A stretch of 64,000 nucleotides of DNA. It comes from Saccharothrix syringae (GTDB lineage: Bacteria; Actinomycetota; Actinomycetes; Mycobacteriales; Pseudonocardiaceae). The notes under the pieces were generated by a model. The model was not told the origin of the DNA, did not search any database, and saw nothing but the letters and a program-made list of their open reading frames with translations. The position numbers were made by a program, and so were the translations under genes. Of the stretch, positions 37,804 through 47,829 are shown in pieces (positions within the stretch are counted from its first letter, which is position 1; every line of letters begins with the position of its first letter). The DNA lies in the NCBI RefSeq assembly GCF_009498035.1, contig NZ_CP034550.1, forward strand, positions 1,240,001-1,304,000, given 5' to 3'.

Positions 37804-38424
37804 GTGGACGGTGGTGGTGTGCTGGCCAAGAGGGTGATCCCGCCCAACCCGGTGGTGTCCGCGGTGGTGGTGCTGGGGTTCGTGGCGCTGCTGTACGCGG
37901 TGGAGGCCCTCGACGTGGTGGCGGGCGGCGCGCTGGACGCCAACGGGGTGCTCCCGCGGAACTTCGCCCAGTGGGACAACATCATCTGGTACCCGTACCT
38001 GCACGCGGACTGGGCCCACCTGACCAACAACGCGGTGCCCCTGCTGGTCCTGGGCTTCCTGGCCACCTCGGGCGGCATCGCGCAGTTCCTCCAGGTCACC
38101 GCGGTCATCTGGCTCACCAGCGGCCTGGGCATCTGGGTCTTCGGGCAGCCCGGCCCCCACATCGGCGCGTCCGGCCTGGTGTTCGGCTTCCTGACCTTCC
38201 TGCTGGTGCGCGGCCTGTTCGCGCGCAGCCCGCGGCAGGTCGTGGTCGCCGCGGCCGTCTTCGCCGCCTACGGCGCCGTGCTGTGGGGCGTGCTGCCCGG
38301 CCGGCCCGGCATCTCCTGGGAGGCCCACCTGTTCGGCGCGCTCGGCGGCGTGCTCGCGGCGTGGGGCGTGGCCCGCGACGCCAGGGCCGCTCGGAAGGGC
38401 GCCGGGACTAGTCTCGGGGCGTGA
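37804..38424 (+). CDS. Rhomboid-family intramembrane serine protease
   Basis: The product is 206 aa from GTG 37804 (GTG 37819 is an alternative). It has six hydrophobic helices. Rhomboid motifs are [18 protein letters not shown] (His-Asn region), the catalytic Ser in [12 protein letters not shown] (GxSG) and the His in [12 protein letters not shown]. It cleaves membrane proteins within the bilayer; the substrate is unknown. Homologous to Rv1337. The stop overlaps the murI GTG. Confidence 0.92.
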   Translation: MDGGGVLAKRVIPPNPVVSAVVVLGFVALLYAVEALDVVAGGALDANGVLPRNFAQWDNIIWYPYLHADWAHLTNNAVPLLVLGFLATSGGIAQFLQVTAVIWLTSGLGIWVFGQPGPHIGASGLVFGFLTFLLVRGLFARSPRQVVVAAAVFAAYGAVLWGVLPGRPGISWEAHLFGALGGVLAAWGVARDARAARKGAGTSLGA

Positions 38425-39218
38425 CACCAAGCGCCGACTCGCCCATCGGGATCTTCGACTCCGGCGTCGGCGGCCTCACCGTCGCGCGGGCGATCATGGA
38501 CCAGCTGCCCGAGGAGCGCATCCGCTACGTCGGCGACACCGCCAACGCGCCCTACGGCCCGCTGCCCATCGCCCAGGTGCGCAAGCACGCCCTGGAGATC
38601 GCCGACCAGCTCGTGGCCGACGGGGCGAAGCTGCTCGTCATCGCGTGCAACACGGCGTCCTCCGCCTGCCTGCGCGATGCCCGGGAGCGCTACGCCATCC
38701 CGGTGGTCGAGGTCGTGCTGCCCGCCGTGCGCCGCGCGGTCGCCACCACCCGCAGCGGCCGCGTCGGCGTCATCGGCACGCAGGGCACGGTCACCTCCGG
38801 CGCCTACCAGGACGCGTTCGCCGCCGCGCGCGACGTCGAGGTCACCGCCGTCGCCTGCCCGCGCTTCGTGGACTTCGTCGAGCGCGGCATCACCTCCGGC
38901 CGCCAGGTCCTCGGCCTGGCCCAGGCGTACCTGGAGCCGCTGCAACGCGCCGAGGTCGACACCGTGGTCCTCGGCTGCACGCACTACCCGCTGCTCACCG
39001 GCGTGGTCCAGATCGTCATGGGCGGCGACGTGACGTTGGTCTCCAGCGCCGAGGAGACCGTCAAGGACGTGGTCCGCCTGCTCACCGAGCACGACCTGTT
39101 CCGCGAGGGCACCCCCGACCGGCTGTTCTCGTGCACCGGCCCGGTGGAGCCCTTCGCCAGGCTGGCCCGGCGATTCCTGCCCCAGTTGGAAAACGCCTCC
39201 TTTCGCGCCCACGGCTGA
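38421..39218 (+). CDS. murI: Glutamate racemase
   Basis: The product is 265 aa with a GTG start. It has the paired catalytic Cys as [12 protein letters not shown] and [13 protein letters not shown], with the N-terminal [20 protein letters not shown] and the substrate Ser/Asn/Thr sites intact. It supplies D-glutamate for peptidoglycan, which connects functionally with murT/gatD further along. The position after rhomboid matches Rv1337-Rv1338. Confidence 0.96.
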   Translation: MTPSADSPIGIFDSGVGGLTVARAIMDQLPEERIRYVGDTANAPYGPLPIAQVRKHALEIADQLVADGAKLLVIACNTASSACLRDARERYAIPVVEVVLPAVRRAVATTRSGRVGVIGTQGTVTSGAYQDAFAAARDVEVTAVACPRFVDFVERGITSGRQVLGLAQAYLEPLQRAEVDTVVLGCTHYPLLTGVVQIVMGGDVTLVSSAEETVKDVVRLLTEHDLFREGTPDRLFSCTGPVEPFARLARRFLPQLENASFRAHG

Positions 39219-39235
39219 GCCGGCACGCTCGCCGG

Positions 39236-40048
39236 GTGCTGTTGACCATCCTCGGCTGCTCGGGCAGCCTGCCGGGACCGGACGGCCCCGCATCCGGCTA
39301 CCTCGTCGAGGCGGACGGCTGTCGGCTCGCGATCGAACTGGGCAGTGGCGCGCTCGCCGCCCTGCAGGCACACCACGACCCGTTCTCGCTGGACGCGCTG
39401 CTGTTCTCCCACCTGCACCCGGACCACTGCAGCGACTTCACCACCCTCGCGGTCACCCGCCGCTACCACACCCACCCGCCCTACGACACGCGGGAACGCC
39501 GGCTGCCCGTGCACGGCCCCGCCGAGAGCCCGGACCGGTTCGCCCGCGCCTACGCCGAGACCGCCGAGGAACTGCTCACCACCGACCTGGGCGACGTCTT
39601 CGAGTTCCACGCCCTGGTCGACCGCGCGCCGTTCCGGGTGGGCCCGTTCGAGATCACCCCGGTGCTCGTCGACCACCCCGTCGAGACCTACGGGTTCCGC
39701 ATCGCCACCGAGTCCGCCACCCTCGCCTACACCGGCGACACCGGGCCGTGCGAGGCGCTGACGACCCTCGCCGCCGGCGTGGACGTGCTGCTGTCCGAGG
39801 CGACCTGGACGCACGCCGAGGACCGGCCGGCCGGGCACCACCTGTCCGGCGTCCAGGCGGGTGACCTCGCCGCGGCCGCCGGGGTGGGCCGGCTGCTGCT
39901 GACCCACGTTGCGCCGTGGACCGACAAGGACGCCGTGCTCGACGAGGCGCTGGACCGCTTCGAGGGGCCGGTGGAGCTGGTCCGGCCGGGCGGGACCTAC
40001 GCGGTTGACGAGCCGGCGGTCCGGGTAATCGGCGGCCATGGCAACTGA
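39236..40048 (+). CDS. MBL-fold metallohydrolase, Rv1339 ortholog position
   Basis: The product is 270 aa from GTG 39236, 17 bp after murI. HxHxDH is present as HLHPDHCSDF, with VDHPVETYGF, YTGDTGPC and LTHVAPW as later ligands. Its position between murI and rphA corresponds to Rv1339, reported as an atypical class II cAMP phosphodiesterase. Its paralog is at 35987. The last 11 bp overlap the hemerythrin gene. Confidence 0.87.
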   Translation: MLLTILGCSGSLPGPDGPASGYLVEADGCRLAIELGSGALAALQAHHDPFSLDALLFSHLHPDHCSDFTTLAVTRRYHTHPPYDTRERRLPVHGPAESPDRFARAYAETAEELLTTDLGDVFEFHALVDRAPFRVGPFEITPVLVDHPVETYGFRIATESATLAYTGDTGPCEALTTLAAGVDVLLSEATWTHAEDRPAGHHLSGVQAGDLAAAAGVGRLLLTHVAPWTDKDAVLDEALDRFEGPVELVRPGGTYAVDEPAVRVIGGHGN

Positions 40049-40541
40049 CGTCGTCGAGCTGATCCTCGAAGACCACCGCAGGTTCGAGGAGCTGTTCCGC
40101 CAACTGCGCGACCGGAACTCCGACCGGTCGGCACTGCTGGGCGAGCTGGCCGCCCTGCTCGTCGCCCACGCCGAGGCCGAGGAGTCCGAGGTGTACCCGG
40201 CGCTCAAGCGCTACAAGGAGGTCGACAACGACGAGGTCGACCACGGCGCCGAGGAGCACGCCGAGGGCCACCAGGCGCTGCTGGCCCTCATGGAGATCAC
40301 CGACACCGAGTCCGAGGAGTGGGAGAGCAAGCTCGAAGAGCTGGTCGAGGCGCTCAACCACCACGTGGACGAGGAGGAGCGGACCATCCTCAACGACGCT
40401 CGGGAGCAGGTGGCCGACGAGCGCCGCGAGGAGCTGGGCAAGCTGTTCCTGGAGATCCGGCAGGACCGCCTGGACGACGACTGCGGCGACATCTCCTACG
40501 TGCGTCGCGTCGCGGCCGACACCAAGGACCGCATCGACTAA
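40038..40541 (+). CDS. Hemerythrin HHE-domain protein
   Basis: The product is 167 aa, acidic and all-helical. Di-iron ligands are visible as LEDHRRFEELF, VAHAEAEESEVYPAL, HGAEEHAEGHQALL and NHHVDEEERTIL. Likely an O2-, NO- or redox-sensing or iron-binding protein. The ATG lies inside the end of the MBL hydrolase gene, so it belongs to the rhomboid-murI-MBL transcription unit. This gene is absent at this point in mycobacteria. Confidence 0.88.
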   Translation: MATDVVELILEDHRRFEELFRQLRDRNSDRSALLGELAALLVAHAEAEESEVYPALKRYKEVDNDEVDHGAEEHAEGHQALLALMEITDTESEEWESKLEELVEALNHHVDEEERTILNDAREQVADERREELGKLFLEIRQDRLDDDCGDISYVRRVAADTKDRID

Positions 40542-40551
40542 CGTCGGCCTC

Positions 40552-40953
40552 GTGTCGAACGTCGAGGTGCGTCGGGTCGGTGAGCACGACTTCGTGGCCG
40601 AGAACGGCCGGGGCGCCTCCGTGCGCGTCGGCCGCAAGGGCGCGGAGGGCGCCTTCACGCCGGTGGAGCTGCTGCTCGCGGCCGCGGCGGGCTGCGCGGC
40701 GGTGACCGCGGAGACGCTGGTCACCCGCCGCGTCGGCGAGGGGCTGGCGGCCCGCGCGGACGACGTGCGGCCCGAGGGCGCGCACGAGCTGCACGAGGTG
40801 CCCGTCACCCTCGACTACGACGTCTCGGCCCTGGACGAGGGGCAGCGCGCCGCGCTGGAGGCCGCGGTGCGGCGCGCGGTCGAGCAGCTGTGCACGGTGA
40901 CGCGGACGCTGAAGCAGGCACCGCCCACGCCGCTGCACCTGCCCGGCGACTGA
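40552..40953 (+). CDS. OsmC-family peroxiredoxin-like protein
   Basis: The product is 133 aa from GTG 40552, 10 bp after the hemerythrin gene. OsmC fold with the two redox Cys in AAAAGCAAVTAETL and RAVEQLCTVTRTLK and the usual FTPVELLLAA start of the domain. It reduces organic hydroperoxides or handles sulfur species. It completes an oxidative-stress-flavoured tail of the murI operon. Confidence 0.87.
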   Translation: MSNVEVRRVGEHDFVAENGRGASVRVGRKGAEGAFTPVELLLAAAAGCAAVTAETLVTRRVGEGLAARADDVRPEGAHELHEVPVTLDYDVSALDEGQRAALEAAVRRAVEQLCTVTRTLKQAPPTPLHLPGD

Positions 40954-40977
40954 CGCCCCTGTCCCGGCGACCCGCCG

Positions 40978-41496
40978 CTACCCCTCGGTGACCCAGTGCC
41001 ACACGGCCGTCGACCCGCTGTGCCCGATGCGCACCGTCTGCACGGTCGCGGCCACGCCGGCGCCGATCACCAGCACCGCCACCACCGCGGCGATGCGCCG
41101 CCACGTCGGGGGCACGTTCCCGTCGTCGGCCGCCGCCGCGCGCTCGCGGTCGGCCAACCGCCCCGCGACCAGCAGCGCGACCACCGACAGCCCGAACCCC
41201 AGCGCGAACGGCAGCAGGTCGTTGCCCAGCTCCACGTGCCGCCGGATCAGCTGGTCGTCCGAGTCGGCGAACCGCTCGTGGAGCCGACCGCCCGACCACT
41301 GGGCCAGCGGCACCGAGCCGACGCCCGCCAGGGTCACGCCGAGCAGCGGCACCGCGTACCGCCGCCGCCAGCGCGGCACCACGGCCAGCGCGGCGGCGCT
41401 CGCCGCGGCCAGCGGGAGCAGCACCACCACCGCGTGGACCAGCAGCGGGTGCGTGGGGAGGCCGAACACCGTGCTCAGGTCGCTCGCCAGTGCCAT
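40978..41496 (-). CDS. DUF2231 membrane protein
   Basis: The product is 172 aa. It begins with the DUF2231 signature FGLPTHPLLVHAVVVLLPLA and has four hydrophobic helices with a charged loop (GGRLHERFADSDDQLIRRHVE) between helices 2 and 3. The conserved His could bind a metal or heme, but that is inference. It is divergent from rphA across a 54-bp gap and convergent with the OsmC gene. Confidence 0.82.
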   Translation of the reverse strand: MALASDLSTVFGLPTHPLLVHAVVVLLPLAAASAAALAVVPRWRRRYAVPLLGVTLAGVGSVPLAQWSGGRLHERFADSDDQLIRRHVELGNDLLPFALGFGLSVVALLVAGRLADRERAAAADDGNVPPTWRRIAAVVAVLVIGAGVAATVQTVRIGHSGSTAVWHWVTEG

Positions 41497-41538
41497 GTCT
41501 CTCCCTACGCCGGTGGGTCGCCCCCGGGTTCAGCGCAA

Positions 41539-41544
41539 TAGGGT
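41539..41544 (+). promoter_or_regulatory. -10 element for leaderless rphA mRNA
   Basis: TAGGGT lies 6 nt before the GTG start of rphA, with no ribosome site between them. Confidence 0.5.
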
Positions 41545-41550
41545 AGTGCC

Positions 41551-42315
41551 GTGCTGAGGAGCGATGGCAGGAACGACGACGTGCTGCGCGACATCCGGAT
41601 CACCCGCGGCTTCCAGCAGTGGCCGGCCGGGTCGGTGCTGATCGAGTTCGGCAACACCCGCGTGCTGTGCGCGGCCAGCGTGACCGAGGGCGTGCCGAGG
41701 TGGCGCTCCGGGTCCGGGCTGGGCTGGGTCACCGCCGAGTACGCGATGCTCCCGTCGGCCACGCACACCCGCAGCGACCGCGAGTCGGTCAAGGGCCGCA
41801 TCGGCGGGCGCACGCACGAGATCAGCCGCCTGATCGGCCGCGCCCTGCGCGCCTGCATCGACCTGGCCGCGCTGGGCGAGAACACGATCGTCATCGACTG
41901 CGACGTGATCCAGGCCGACGGCGGCACCCGCACCGCGGCCATCACCGGCGCGTACGTGGCCCTGGCGGACGCGGTGACGTGGCTGGGCGCGGCGGGCCGC
42001 CTGGCCGACCCGCAGCCGCTGTCGTGCGCGGTGTCGGCCGTCTCGGTGGGCGTGGTGGACGGCCGGGTGCGGCTGGACCTGCCGTACGAGGAGGACTCGC
42101 GCGCCGAGGTCGACATGAACGTGGTGGCCACCGACGCCGGCACGCTGATCGAGGTCCAGGGCACCGGCGAGGGCGCCACGTTCGCGCGCTCGACCCTGGA
42201 CAAGATGCTCGACCTGGCCCTCCAGGGCTGCGCCGAGCTCAACCGGGTCCAGGCCGAGGCGCTGGCCCAGCCCTACCCCGGCGTGCTGCCCGAGCCGAAG
42301 GCGAAGAAGAAGTGA
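41551..42315 (+). CDS. rphA: Ribonuclease PH
   Basis: The product is 254 aa with a GTG start. RNase PH signatures are [38 protein letters not shown] (phosphate and RNA binding), [20 protein letters not shown] and the final [14 protein letters not shown]. It trims tRNA 3' ends phosphorolytically. The stop overlaps the rdgB GTG, the arrangement of Rv1340-Rv1341. Confidence 0.96.
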   Translation: MLRSDGRNDDVLRDIRITRGFQQWPAGSVLIEFGNTRVLCAASVTEGVPRWRSGSGLGWVTAEYAMLPSATHTRSDRESVKGRIGGRTHEISRLIGRALRACIDLAALGENTIVIDCDVIQADGGTRTAAITGAYVALADAVTWLGAAGRLADPQPLSCAVSAVSVGVVDGRVRLDLPYEEDSRAEVDMNVVATDAGTLIEVQGTGEGATFARSTLDKMLDLALQGCAELNRVQAEALAQPYPGVLPEPKAKKK

Positions 42316-42917
42316 AGCTGCTGCTGGCGTCCCGCAACCCCAAGAAGCTCGGCGAACTGCGCCGCATCGTGCTGGCCGAGGGCCTGTCGGGCGTCGAGGT
42401 GGTGGGCCTGGACGACGTGCCGGAGTTCCCCGAGGCCCCGGAGACCGAGCCGACGTTCGAGGGCAACGCCCTGGCCAAGGCCAGGGACGCGTTCCGCGCC
42501 ACCGGCCTGCCGTCGGTGGCCGACGACTCGGGCATCGCGGTCGACGCCCTCAACGGCATGCCGGGCGTGCTGTCGGCGCGCTGGTCGGGCCGGCACGGCG
42601 ACGACCCGGCCAACACCGAGCTGCTGCTGGGGCAGCTGCGCGACGTGCCGGACGAGCGGCGCGGCGCGGCGTTCGTGTGCGCGGCGGCGTTCGTGTCCGG
42701 GCCGGGCGCGGAGGTCGTGGTCCGCGGCGAGTGGCGGGGGTCGATCACCCGCGAGCCGCGCGGCGAGAACGGCTTCGGCTACGACCCGGTGTTCCGGCCG
42801 GAGGGCCACGACGTGACGTCGGCCGAGCTGTCGGCGGAGGAGAAGGACGCGCTGTCCCACCGGGGCCGCGCGCTGCGCCTGCTGCTGCCGCACCTGCGGG
42901 AGCAGGCCCGGGACTGA
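42312..42917 (+). CDS. rdgB: Non-canonical purine NTP pyrophosphatase (ITPase)
   Basis: The product is 201 aa with a GTG start in the rphA stop (GTGA). Ham1/RdgB motifs are [42 protein letters not shown] and [11 protein letters not shown]. It removes dITP and XTP from the nucleotide pool. It is the last gene of the rphA-rdgB unit and is followed by a strong bidirectional hairpin. Confidence 0.96.
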   Translation: MKLLLASRNPKKLGELRRIVLAEGLSGVEVVGLDDVPEFPEAPETEPTFEGNALAKARDAFRATGLPSVADDSGIAVDALNGMPGVLSARWSGRHGDDPANTELLLGQLRDVPDERRGAAFVCAAAFVSGPGAEVVVRGEWRGSITREPRGENGFGYDPVFRPEGHDVTSAELSAEEKDALSHRGRALRLLLPHLREQARD

Positions 42918-42931
42918 GCACGAGAGCTGTT

Positions 42932-42965
42932 CCGGTCGCCCTCCCCGGGCGGGGAGGGCGACCGG
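42932..42965. terminator. Bidirectional terminator between rdgB and bcp
   Basis: A perfect 15-bp stem (CCGGTCGCCCTCCCC with GGGGAGGGCGACCGG, loop GGGC) lies between two convergent genes, 14 bp from one stop and 7 bp from the other. Confidence 0.85.
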
Positions 42966-42972
42966 CGACGGC

Positions 42973-43446
42973 TCAGGCGGGCAGTTCGCGCAGCAGCTTG
43001 GCCACGTGGCCGGTGGCGCGGACGTTGTACATGGCCTTGACCACCCTGCCGTCCGGCCCGACCAGGAACGTCGACCGGATCACGCCCATGACCGTCCGGC
43101 CGTAGTTCTGCTTCTCCCCGTACGCGCCCCACTCGGTGAGCACCGCGCGGTCGACGTCGGACAGCAGCGGGAAGTTCAGGCCCTCCGCCGCGGCGAACCT
43201 GGCCAGCTTCTCCGGCTTGTCCGGGGAGATGCCCACGACGTCGTAGCCGGCGGTGGCCAGCTCACCGATGCTGTCGCGGAAGTCGCACGCCTGCTTGGTG
43301 CAGCCCGGCGTGCTCGCGGCCGGGTAGAAGTAGACGACCACGGAGCGGCCGAGGTAGTCGGACAGCGAGACGGGCTTGCCCTCGCTGTCGGGCAGCGTGA
43401 ACGCCGGGGCCTGGTCGCCGGGGGACAGGCGCTTCTGCTCGGTCAT
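42973..43446 (-). CDS. bcp: Thioredoxin-dependent thiol peroxidase (Bcp)
   Basis: The product is 157 aa from ATG 43446. The peroxidatic Cys49 and resolving Cys54 are in TPGCTKQACDFRD (atypical 2-Cys type, CxxxxC). The fold start GDQAPAFTLPDSEGKPVSL and VVGISPDKPEKLARFA match the BCP/PrxQ group. It reduces peroxides with thioredoxin. It is convergent with rdgB and downstream of a lipoprotein gene on the same strand. Confidence 0.95.
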   Translation of the reverse strand: MTEQKRLSPGDQAPAFTLPDSEGKPVSLSDYLGRSVVVYFYPAASTPGCTKQACDFRDSIGELATAGYDVVGISPDKPEKLARFAAAEGLNFPLLSDVDRAVLTEWGAYGEKQNYGRTVMGVIRSTFLVGPDGRVVKAMYNVRATGHVAKLLRELPA

Positions 43447-43479
43447 GGCGCGCAACGCTACCCAGGGCAGGCGCGGGGG

Positions 43480-44010
43480 TCAGGTCTGGCCCTCGAACAC
43501 CGCGCTGGGCTCCTGCCCCGCCCCGTTGGGCTCGACCACCAGGCGCAGCCGCACCGGGTCCTCGGGCACGGCGAACGCCACGGTCAGCATCGTGTCGGCG
43601 CCCGGCGCGACCTCGGCGACCGCGGCGGTGATGCCGTTGAGCCCCTGCACCGAGTCGCGCACCTCGGCCACCGGCTTCCCCGCGACCTCGGCCCGCACCG
43701 CGAGCAGGTTGGTGCGGTAGGCCGCCTTGGTGCCGTTGACCAGGGTCAGCGTGAACACGGCGGTGCGCGGCGCCTGCGGGAACGAGGTGTCGCTGGGCTT
43801 GAGCGAGGTCGGCTGCGACACGGTGACGGCCATCCCGTCGGCCCACACACGCTGTGTGCCGAACTCGGTGGGGCCCGATCTGGGCGGCGCCTCGGGGTCC
43901 TCGTGGGCCACGGCGGCCGGGCCGGAGCCGGCCGTCACGTCGGGATGGTCCGCACACCCCGCCACGGCCAGGCCCAAGCACACGCCGACGGCCAGTCTGG
44001 CGAACTTCAC
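43480..44010 (-). CDS. Lipoprotein of unknown function
   Basis: The product is 176 aa from GTG 44010, behind GGGGAGG. A lipoprotein signal is clear: LAVGVCLGLAVAGC, lipidated at Cys19. The mature domain is beta-rich (MAVTVSQPTSLKP, RTAVFTLTLVNGTKAAYRTN, DTMLTVAFAVPEDPVRLRLV) and resembles the DUF4352-type immunoglobulin-like domains of actinobacterial lipoproteins. Function unknown. Confidence 0.78.
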   Translation of the reverse strand: MKFARLAVGVCLGLAVAGCADHPDVTAGSGPAAVAHEDPEAPPRSGPTEFGTQRVWADGMAVTVSQPTSLKPSDTSFPQAPRTAVFTLTLVNGTKAAYRTNLLAVRAEVAGKPVAEVRDSVQGLNGITAAVAEVAPGADTMLTVAFAVPEDPVRLRLVVEPNGAGQEPSAVFEGQT

Positions 44011-44154
44011 GAACCTCCCCTTCCCGCCCCGGCGGTGGGCTTGCTGCGACTGCCACCACCATGGCGGGGATGAGGGGCGAGCGGGCGGTGATCCGGGGCC
44101 TTGAAGCGCACCTGGTGCCTGCCCGTGGCCAACCCGTGATGACGCGCGGCCGCC

Positions 44155-44190
44155 CGCGTGGGCGTCGCCACACCGGGCGGCGCCCACGCG
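44155..44190 (-). terminator. Terminator hairpin after the LLM gene
   Basis: A 14-bp stem with one G-T wobble (44155-44168 with 44177-44190, loop about 8 nt) lies about 105 bp beyond the LLM oxidoreductase stop on the minus strand. The rest of the 285-bp gap (44011-44295) shows no gene. Confidence 0.55.
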
Positions 44191-44295
44191 GATCGGCGGC
44201 GGCCGAACCCGGGGCGGCGAACCGCCCCTGGAGTTGGAGAGCGCGTCGGGGGGCGTGCGCGCTCACAAGGATCATCGCGATCCGGGGCCGAACCG

Positions 44296-45324
<1,029 letters not shown>

Positions 45325-45431
45325 GCTCCAGCACAACGCGCGCGGGGCGCCGGGGCTTCCGCCGACCGGGTGTGACCGTCGCGACGACCCCCGCGCGGAA
45401 GCCGGGCCGCGCGGGGAGCGTTGTCCAGGAC

Positions 45432-46472
45432 ATGGACGTGGTGGTCATCGGCGCCGGTCAAGCGGGCTTGTCCGCCGCTTACTTCCTCGAGCGGGCCGGG
45501 CTGGACCACCTCGTCCTCGACGCCGAGGACGGCCCCGGCGGGGCCTGGCGGCACCGCTGGCCGACCCTGCGCATGGCCACCGTGCACGGGATCCACGACC
45601 TGCCGGGCACGCCCTTCGCCGAACCCGACCCGGACGCGCCCGCGAACGAGGTGCTGCCCGCCTACTTCGCCGACTTCGAGCGCCGTAACGGCCTGCGCGT
45701 GCGGCGCCCGGTGCGCGTGCGCGCCGTCCGCGACCTCGACGGCCTGCTGCGGGTCGAGACGGACCGGGGTGCGTTCGACACGCGGGCCCTGGTCAACGCC
45801 ACCGGCACCTGGACGCGCCCGTTCTGGCCCCGCTACCCGGGCCAGGAGCTGTTCCGCGGCCGGCAGCTGCACTCCTCGCAGTACCGCGGGCCCGAGGAGT
45901 TCGCCGGGCGGCACGTGGTCGTGGTGGGCGGCGGCACGTCCGCGGTCCAGCAGCTGCTGGAGATCGCCGGGCACGCCGCGGGCACCACCTGGGTGACCCG
46001 CCGCGAGCCGGAGTTCTCCGACGCGCCGTTCACCCCCGAGGTCGGCCGCGCCGCCGTGGCGCGGGTCGAGGAGCGCGTCCGGCTCGGCCTGCCGCCGCGC
46101 AGCGTGGTCGGCGTGACCGGGCTGAGCCTCACCCCGGCCGTCCGCGCGGGCCTGGCGAACGGGGTCCTCGCCCGGCGGCCGGTGTTCGAGCGCCTCACCG
46201 AGGACGGCGTGGCCTGGGCCGACGGCAGTGCCCTGCGCGCCGACGCGATCCTCTGGGCCACCGGTTTCCGCGCCGCCCTGGACCACCTGGCGCCGCTGCG
46301 CCTGCGCGAGCCCGGCGGCGGCATCCGGCTCGACGGCACGCGGGTCGTGGCGGACCCGCGCGTGCACCTGGTCGGCTACGGCCCGTCCGCCAGCACGGTC
46401 GGCGCCACCCGGGCCGGGCGCGCGGCGGCGCGGGAGATCAAGGCGCTGCAGGCCCGTTCAGAGGCCGCTTGA
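45432..46472 (+). CDS. FAD-dependent NAD(P)-binding oxidoreductase (flavin monooxygenase-like)
   Basis: The product is 346 aa from ATG 45432. Two Rossmann motifs are present: [20 protein letters not shown] at the N-terminus (FAD) and [19 protein letters not shown] near residue 160 (NADPH). It also has the family sequence [13 protein letters not shown] and ATGFRAAL near the end. The size fits FMO/CzcO-like oxidoreductases rather than full BVMOs. The last 35 bp overlap the 3' end of the styrene-monooxygenase-like gene on the other strand. Confidence 0.82.
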   Translation: MDVVVIGAGQAGLSAAYFLERAGLDHLVLDAEDGPGGAWRHRWPTLRMATVHGIHDLPGTPFAEPDPDAPANEVLPAYFADFERRNGLRVRRPVRVRAVRDLDGLLRVETDRGAFDTRALVNATGTWTRPFWPRYPGQELFRGRQLHSSQYRGPEEFAGRHVVVVGGGTSAVQQLLEIAGHAAGTTWVTRREPEFSDAPFTPEVGRAAVARVEERVRLGLPPRSVVGVTGLSLTPAVRAGLANGVLARRPVFERLTEDGVAWADGSALRADAILWATGFRAALDHLAPLRLREPGGGIRLDGTRVVADPRVHLVGYGPSASTVGATRAGRAAAREIKALQARSEAA

Positions 46473-47760
46473 ACAGCTTGTGCGCGACGACCCGCGCACC
46501 GACCCCCAGCTTGTAGCGCAGCACGTCCCACCGCCCCACGTCGCACCGCGCCAGGAACTCGCGGGTCGCCGGCGGCTCGAAGAACCACGGCGCCAGCGAC
46601 GCGGGGTCGTTGAAGCCCTCCCACAGCCGCTCGGCGATCTCCGGGTGGTGCGAGGCGGCCAGGATCAGCTCCTTCTGCGCCTCGCCCAGCGGCGCCAGCA
46701 TCCGGTTGGTGAACTCGTTGGTGTAGCGCCCGCGCTCCCACCACTCGTCGAACCTGCCCGCCAGCCACTCCGGCGTGTACGGGCCGTCGAACGCGGTCAG
46801 CTCGTCGGCGAAGAACCGGGCCATCCGGGTGGCGTTGTTCGCGCCCTGCCCGGTCAGCGGGTCGTTGAGCACCACCGCGTCGCCGAGCCCGAGCACGTGC
46901 CTGCCCGACGGCAGCACCCCGACCGGTCTTCGCACCACCGGGGTGACCTCGCCCTTGATCCAGGTCACCGGGCTGGTGGCCCGCGCGGGCCCCAGGAACG
47001 CCGACTCGTGCGGCAGCAGCTCGTCGACCAGCTCCTTGAGCACGGCCAGGCCCTCGTCGGCCGTGGTGACGCGGCAGAACCGGTCCGCCCGGCCGCCGGG
47101 CGCGGCCTCCAGCACGATGCTGCGCGACTCGCCGACGTCCTTGTCGTGGAACGGCACCCAGAACACCTCCACGGTGCCCGGCAGGAACGAGAACACGCCC
47201 TCCTCGTGCTCGGGGCGGGCGGCCGTGTCGTACCCGTGCACGTTGACCATGAACAGCCTGCGCTGCGGCTCGGTGTGCACGCACCGGGCCGGGTCGCGCT
47301 CGAACAGGCCGGTCAGCGACCGGTGCCCGGCGGTGACCACGACCAGGTCGTGCGTCGCGGCCAGCTCCTCCAGGTCGGCCCCGGTCACCCGGCCGACGGT
47401 CACCCGGGCGCCGCGCCCGCGCAGCTCCCGCAGGCCGCGCCAGAACTTCAGCCGCTGGTCGACCGCGAGCGCGGGCTTGCGCAGCGGCGCGTCCACGGCG
47501 AAGGCGACCGCGCCGTCGTCGGTGGCCAGGTCGAGGTGGATGCGGCGCATCCGGGGCGCCTCGGGCCAGAAGTCCAGGCCCAGCTCGGCCTCGTACTCGA
47601 CCTGGTCCCCGAACAGGCAGGCGGTCGGCCGCCCCCGGTCGGCGAGGAAGTCCTCGGCCTCCCGGTCGGAGCACAGCGAGACCCGCCACCCGGCCCGCAG
47701 CAGCGCCGCGGACAACACGATTCCTGCCTGACCTGCACCGACGACGGCGATGGAGTGCAC
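46438..47760 (-). CDS. Styrene/indole monooxygenase StyA-like flavoprotein
   Basis: The product is 440 aa from GTG 47760; the upstream TTATCTG suggests a leaderless transcript. It has an N-terminal FAD Rossmann motif (IAVVGAGQAGIVLSAALLRA) and the group E monooxygenase pattern GLGDAVVLNDPLTGQGANNA, with MVNVHGYD and EVFWVPFHDKD in the substrate domain. StyA enzymes use FADH2 supplied by a separate reductase to epoxidise aryl alkenes or indole. No StyB-type reductase gene is adjacent. Confidence 0.82.
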   Translation of the reverse strand: MHSIAVVGAGQAGIVLSAALLRAGWRVSLCSDREAEDFLADRGRPTACLFGDQVEYEAELGLDFWPEAPRMRRIHLDLATDDGAVAFAVDAPLRKPALAVDQRLKFWRGLRELRGRGARVTVGRVTGADLEELAATHDLVVVTAGHRSLTGLFERDPARCVHTEPQRRLFMVNVHGYDTAARPEHEEGVFSFLPGTVEVFWVPFHDKDVGESRSIVLEAAPGGRADRFCRVTTADEGLAVLKELVDELLPHESAFLGPARATSPVTWIKGEVTPVVRRPVGVLPSGRHVLGLGDAVVLNDPLTGQGANNATRMARFFADELTAFDGPYTPEWLAGRFDEWWERGRYTNEFTNRMLAPLGEAQKELILAASHHPEIAERLWEGFNDPASLAPWFFEPPATREFLARCDVGRWDVLRYKLGVGARVVAHKLFKRPLNGPAAP

Positions 47761-47816
47761 GTTTACAGATAATTGGCGGCCCGTCCGGGGTGGCGCCATA
47801 GCACGATCGGGTCTAC

Positions 47817-47822
47817 TAGCCT
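47817..47822 (+). promoter_or_regulatory. -10 element for leaderless sensor-kinase mRNA
   Basis: TAGCCT lies 7 nt before the GTG at 47830, with no ribosome site. Confidence 0.45.
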
Positions 47823-47829
47823 CGACAAC

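Noticed and set aside
40545..40566. A further repeat word GTGTCGAAC at the start of the OsmC gene
   Set aside because: It is formed by the start codon and next two codons of a normal gene, stands alone, and has no neighbouring unit at 22 bp.
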